Shown here: one piece after another, positions 61,131 to 64,000 of the stretch | How the letters are laid out: the number at the start of each line of letters is the position of its first letter | Position numbering within the stretch: position 1 is the first letter of the stretch | Assembly: GCA_013397845.1 (NCBI GenBank) | Contig: VZTG01001869.1 | Span: 622,060-686,059 of the forward strand | Reading direction: 5' to 3' | From: Melanocharis versteri | Taxonomy: Eukaryota; Chordata; Aves; Passeriformes; Melanocharitidae | Length of the DNA stretch: 64,000 nt | Position numbers and translations under genes: made by a program | Notes under the pieces: model-generated | What the model was told of the DNA's origin: nothing | Seen by the model: only the letters and a program-made list of their open reading frames with translations | Databases searched by the model: none

Positions 61131-64000
61131 ACCATTAGGGCCCGAACAAAACTCCTGTTCCCCATTCCTCTGCATGTCCCTTTGTGGCCTCAAGGCTCAT
61201 CACTTTCACGGAGAAATCCTCACAGCTGTCAGTGGAAACACTGATGCTTGTCTCCATAGTCAGTAATAAATTGTCAGTAAGTCTTGTGGTTGTGGCAGCT
61301 TGTCCAGATTGCCTAGGGTGTAGCATAGTGTGAGAGTTCTGGCTAAATTTCTTCAGTAGCTTGAAGGTGAGCATGTACACCTCTGGCTGATCAGCCCTGT
61401 GTTTCTGTACCACTTAGGAAAGCGTTTGTTTTTCTTTCACATCTAGAATCTCACTCAGAGCTGAGGCCCTACAAATGACTTTAATTTTCCTCCACGTCCT
61501 GTGGGTTATAAACTAACCTGTGACCAAGCATGTCCACTGAAAACTGTGCTCCCAGTCAGAAAGACCAGAAAGCCCTCACTCCGCACAATTGTTTTTGAGG
61601 CTGAAGCTGAAGCATCCTCAAGGAACTGTTGGAAATTCTACATGTTGGTGCAGGGGCAAGCAGAACTTACCAAAGCTTTTGCTGCAACCAATGTATTAAA
61701 TAAACATGAATTTTCCTTCTTTTCAAGTCATTGTACATGTCCAGATGAAAACACAGTGGTATGCAAACCCCCTCCAAAGAAGCAATCAAACATGAGGAAA
61801 ATAGGGAAAAGACAGGAAGAAAGGAGAAATATTTGAGTAAGTTTCTTGAGGAAGACTAAGTGTGGTATTGGTTTTGAGGTATGCATTACTTAACAGGGTG
61901 TTTGGCCTGATTTATAGTAATGTCTGTTTGAGTTCAGGGAGTGGATTGTAGGAAACCTGCCTGTGGCTTGTGCGTGGGATCTCATTTTTTCCAGTGGTGC
62001 AGACAGAAACTGTACAACTACTCAATAATTTAAATATAAAACCCTTCTGCCTAGGGCAGAAGTCTGCAAGGGGTGGCAAATATTGAGACGGTGGGTATAT
62101 GCAGATGAAATAGTGGCCACCCCTGCCTTCTAGCTGTCAATACTGCTTCTGCAGCAGAGCTCATTTCCTCCTTTTCAGGGATGGCCAACTGACATGGCCC
62201 TTTGCTTCTGGTCACCAGCCACTAACAGTACGGACACAAAACAGGTGTTAGTATCTAAACTTTTGAAGTAATACTGTTAAATATAGAGTGGGCAGATATA
62301 AATAGGAGGTAAAATGGTACCAAATTGAAAATCAGACTACTGTAACTAAACGATGTTTAATACTTTCAATAGCATTTATTTTCTTTACATCCTGCATTTT
62401 TATTTCATTTTTTTTGATGAATTAGGTGATGGATGGAATAGTCAATATATAATATTTCTTTGTGATAGTCAGCTGTTTTCCCCTCATCCTTCGTAGAATG
62501 CACCATTTTCTGATTTGCAAGTAAAGTGGGAATCACTTTTTGTCAGTGAAATGTCAAAACTGGTGTAATTTCTACGTCTTGCCTGAGCTGAGGAAAATAA
62601 ATAATTTCTGATGCTCTGGTGAACCATTCTTCCTCTTAGAAGTGGCTATTATTAATTGTAATGTTTTGAAGGCAGTGCTGGAATCACAATTCCTGTTTAC
62701 CTGCCCACCAATCCTGCAAAATTCCAAGGATGATATTAATCTCTAGCCCATATTTTTTCAATCTTTCTGAGTCCTTAAAATTGAAATGCTTTCAAAATGT
62801 TGCCTACAACAAAACTGGCATGCTAAATGAGTGATGCCGATTTGACTGCTTCAAGATGAAGGCAAAATATTTGTCCATTAAATTGTTAGACCTAAGAATC
62901 CACACTCCAGAATCTCTCTATCTCCCTCTTTCAGAAGTTCCTAAACTGTACATCCTTGTGGTGATATGCAAACCATTTCAGAGTAGTGCTCTGCAACAAC
63001 AGACAGCCTTTTCCCTTATGCTGACCTAGAAAAGCATGGAAACCTTTGATCAGACAGGATGAATGAAAGGTCAGCCATTCTTCCTCCTCCTCACCTAGCT
63101 GAGAGGTAGAGGCACAGAAGTAGTAGAGCCAGCATGATAGAGGAGATCCATGCAAACACTGAGATTTCAGTTTGAGTGTGCCTCAATTGCTGCTTTGCTG
63201 TTTCTTTGCTTGGGAGAGGTTGTCCTTTCCTTGTGGGGTACATGGCAGTAGGGCTCTACAAGACTTGGCAACCAGAGAACCTTAAATGCAACTTCTCAAG
63301 CATGATGGCTGTGTTGTCTCAGCAAAAAAAAATGCCTGGGTTGAAGGAGCCTCTTGCTCCCTGCCTTCCCTGCCAAATTCCCAGAGGCCAGAGGGTTCCA
63401 GGAAGGCTCAAACTCTGCAGGACCTTTTGTTGCACATAGTTCATGGGATGACTGGACCTTGTCCTTAATAACCTCTCACTTGTCCCTGTGTTTTCAGATA
63501 TTGTTTCTCTTAGAGAAAAAAGAAAAATGCTATGCAGTATCAGATGATGGAGAAGTAGAGGAACCAGGTAAAGATTTATGAGAAGGTTCTGTGATTACAA
63601 GGAGGAATACAGTCCAAACACTTCCAGTGTCAATATTTACAAGAGATTTGCCTTCAGCTTGAGATGTCTAAGACTGTCTTTGGACAATTATCCCACAAAA
63701 GCATATCAGTATCTCATCCAAAAGAAACAGCTACTTTGGAGACTTTCACTCACCATTAAACATTTCTCTTTGTCCTAGGTTCTATCTCTCCATCCTTCCT
63801 TATATAAACTCTTCCAAGTATACATCATAGAAGCAGGGTACTTGTTCCTGTGTGAGACAGGATCACAAAGATCAATCAGAAAAAAATTGATTTACAATAA
63901 AGTGAAGTGCCTTGCCTTGCCAAGTGCCTTGTCAAGGTGGTTATTTTTCACTAGGTCACATTATCTAACTGAATGTTAAATGATAAAAGGTAGTTCCTAG
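61131..64000. other. Gene-free stretch to the window end
   Basis: No recognised exon, repeat or RNA gene. A 111-codon open frame at 61501-61836 is lysine-rich at its end but matches no family I know. Confidence 0.5.

Noticed and set aside
61501..61836. 111-codon plus-strand frame with a Lys/Arg-rich end
   Set aside because: No family similarity, no splice or Kozak support, and length is possible by chance in this composition.
1..64000. CRISPR arrays, operons, bacterial genes or tRNA genes
   Set aside because: None seen; the sequence is a vertebrate nuclear locus with introns, LINEs and LTRs, and no cloverleaf with A/B boxes was recognised.

Overview
The window is nuclear DNA from a bird. 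Several independent signs agree: many CR1 LINE fragments ending in the avian-type ATTCTATGA 3' end, avian endogenous-retrovirus solo LTRs, two broken copies of a TOPORS-like RING-finger family that is expanded in birds, and a vertebrate gene with GT-AG introns. Species cannot be fixed. The RING family and LTR types suggest Neoaves rather than a galliform, but this is weak inference.

One protein-coding gene can be supported with confidence. It is SLC49A3 (MFSD7), a 12-helix major facilitator of the FLVCR/SLC49 family, on the minus strand. Ten exons run from the ATG at 40682 to the stop at 16926. All nine introns have GT-AG ends and compatible phases, and the conceptual protein is 472 residues once exon 1 is repaired. 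Exon 1 is cut by a 100-bp piece bounded by single Ns (40518 and 40619). The flanks share a 5-bp overlap, and removing the piece restores the reading frame. A CpG-rich promoter region surrounds exon 1, next to a 9-N gap.

Region by region: 1-9.7 kb is a repeat and pseudogene cluster. It holds two RING pseudogenes that share a 168-bp identical core, three related solo LTRs each with a perfect 6-bp target-site duplication, CR1 pieces, a degenerate CCCCAAA-rich tract, a polypyrimidine tract and a 40-bp minisatellite. 11.1-14.4 kb is an antisense CR1 interrupted by an ERVL-like LTR. 15.2-40.8 kb is SLC49A3 with its 3' UTR; its introns carry CR1 copies (intron 3: a chimeric pair; intron 1: two fragments) and a TG microsatellite. 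40.8-64 kb has no coding exon I can recognise. It is mostly AT-rich single-copy sequence with CR1 copies at 43.7-45.0, 53.4 and 54.6-55.3 kb, a candidate LTR at 43.2 kb and an ERV LTR at 60.7-61.1 kb.

I found no new biological system. The most useful observations are the repairable exon-1 misassembly, the gene-conversion-like mosaic between the RING pseudogenes, and the three dated-by-nesting solo LTRs. No database search or alignment was run; family assignments rest on reading the sequence and on remembered family motifs.
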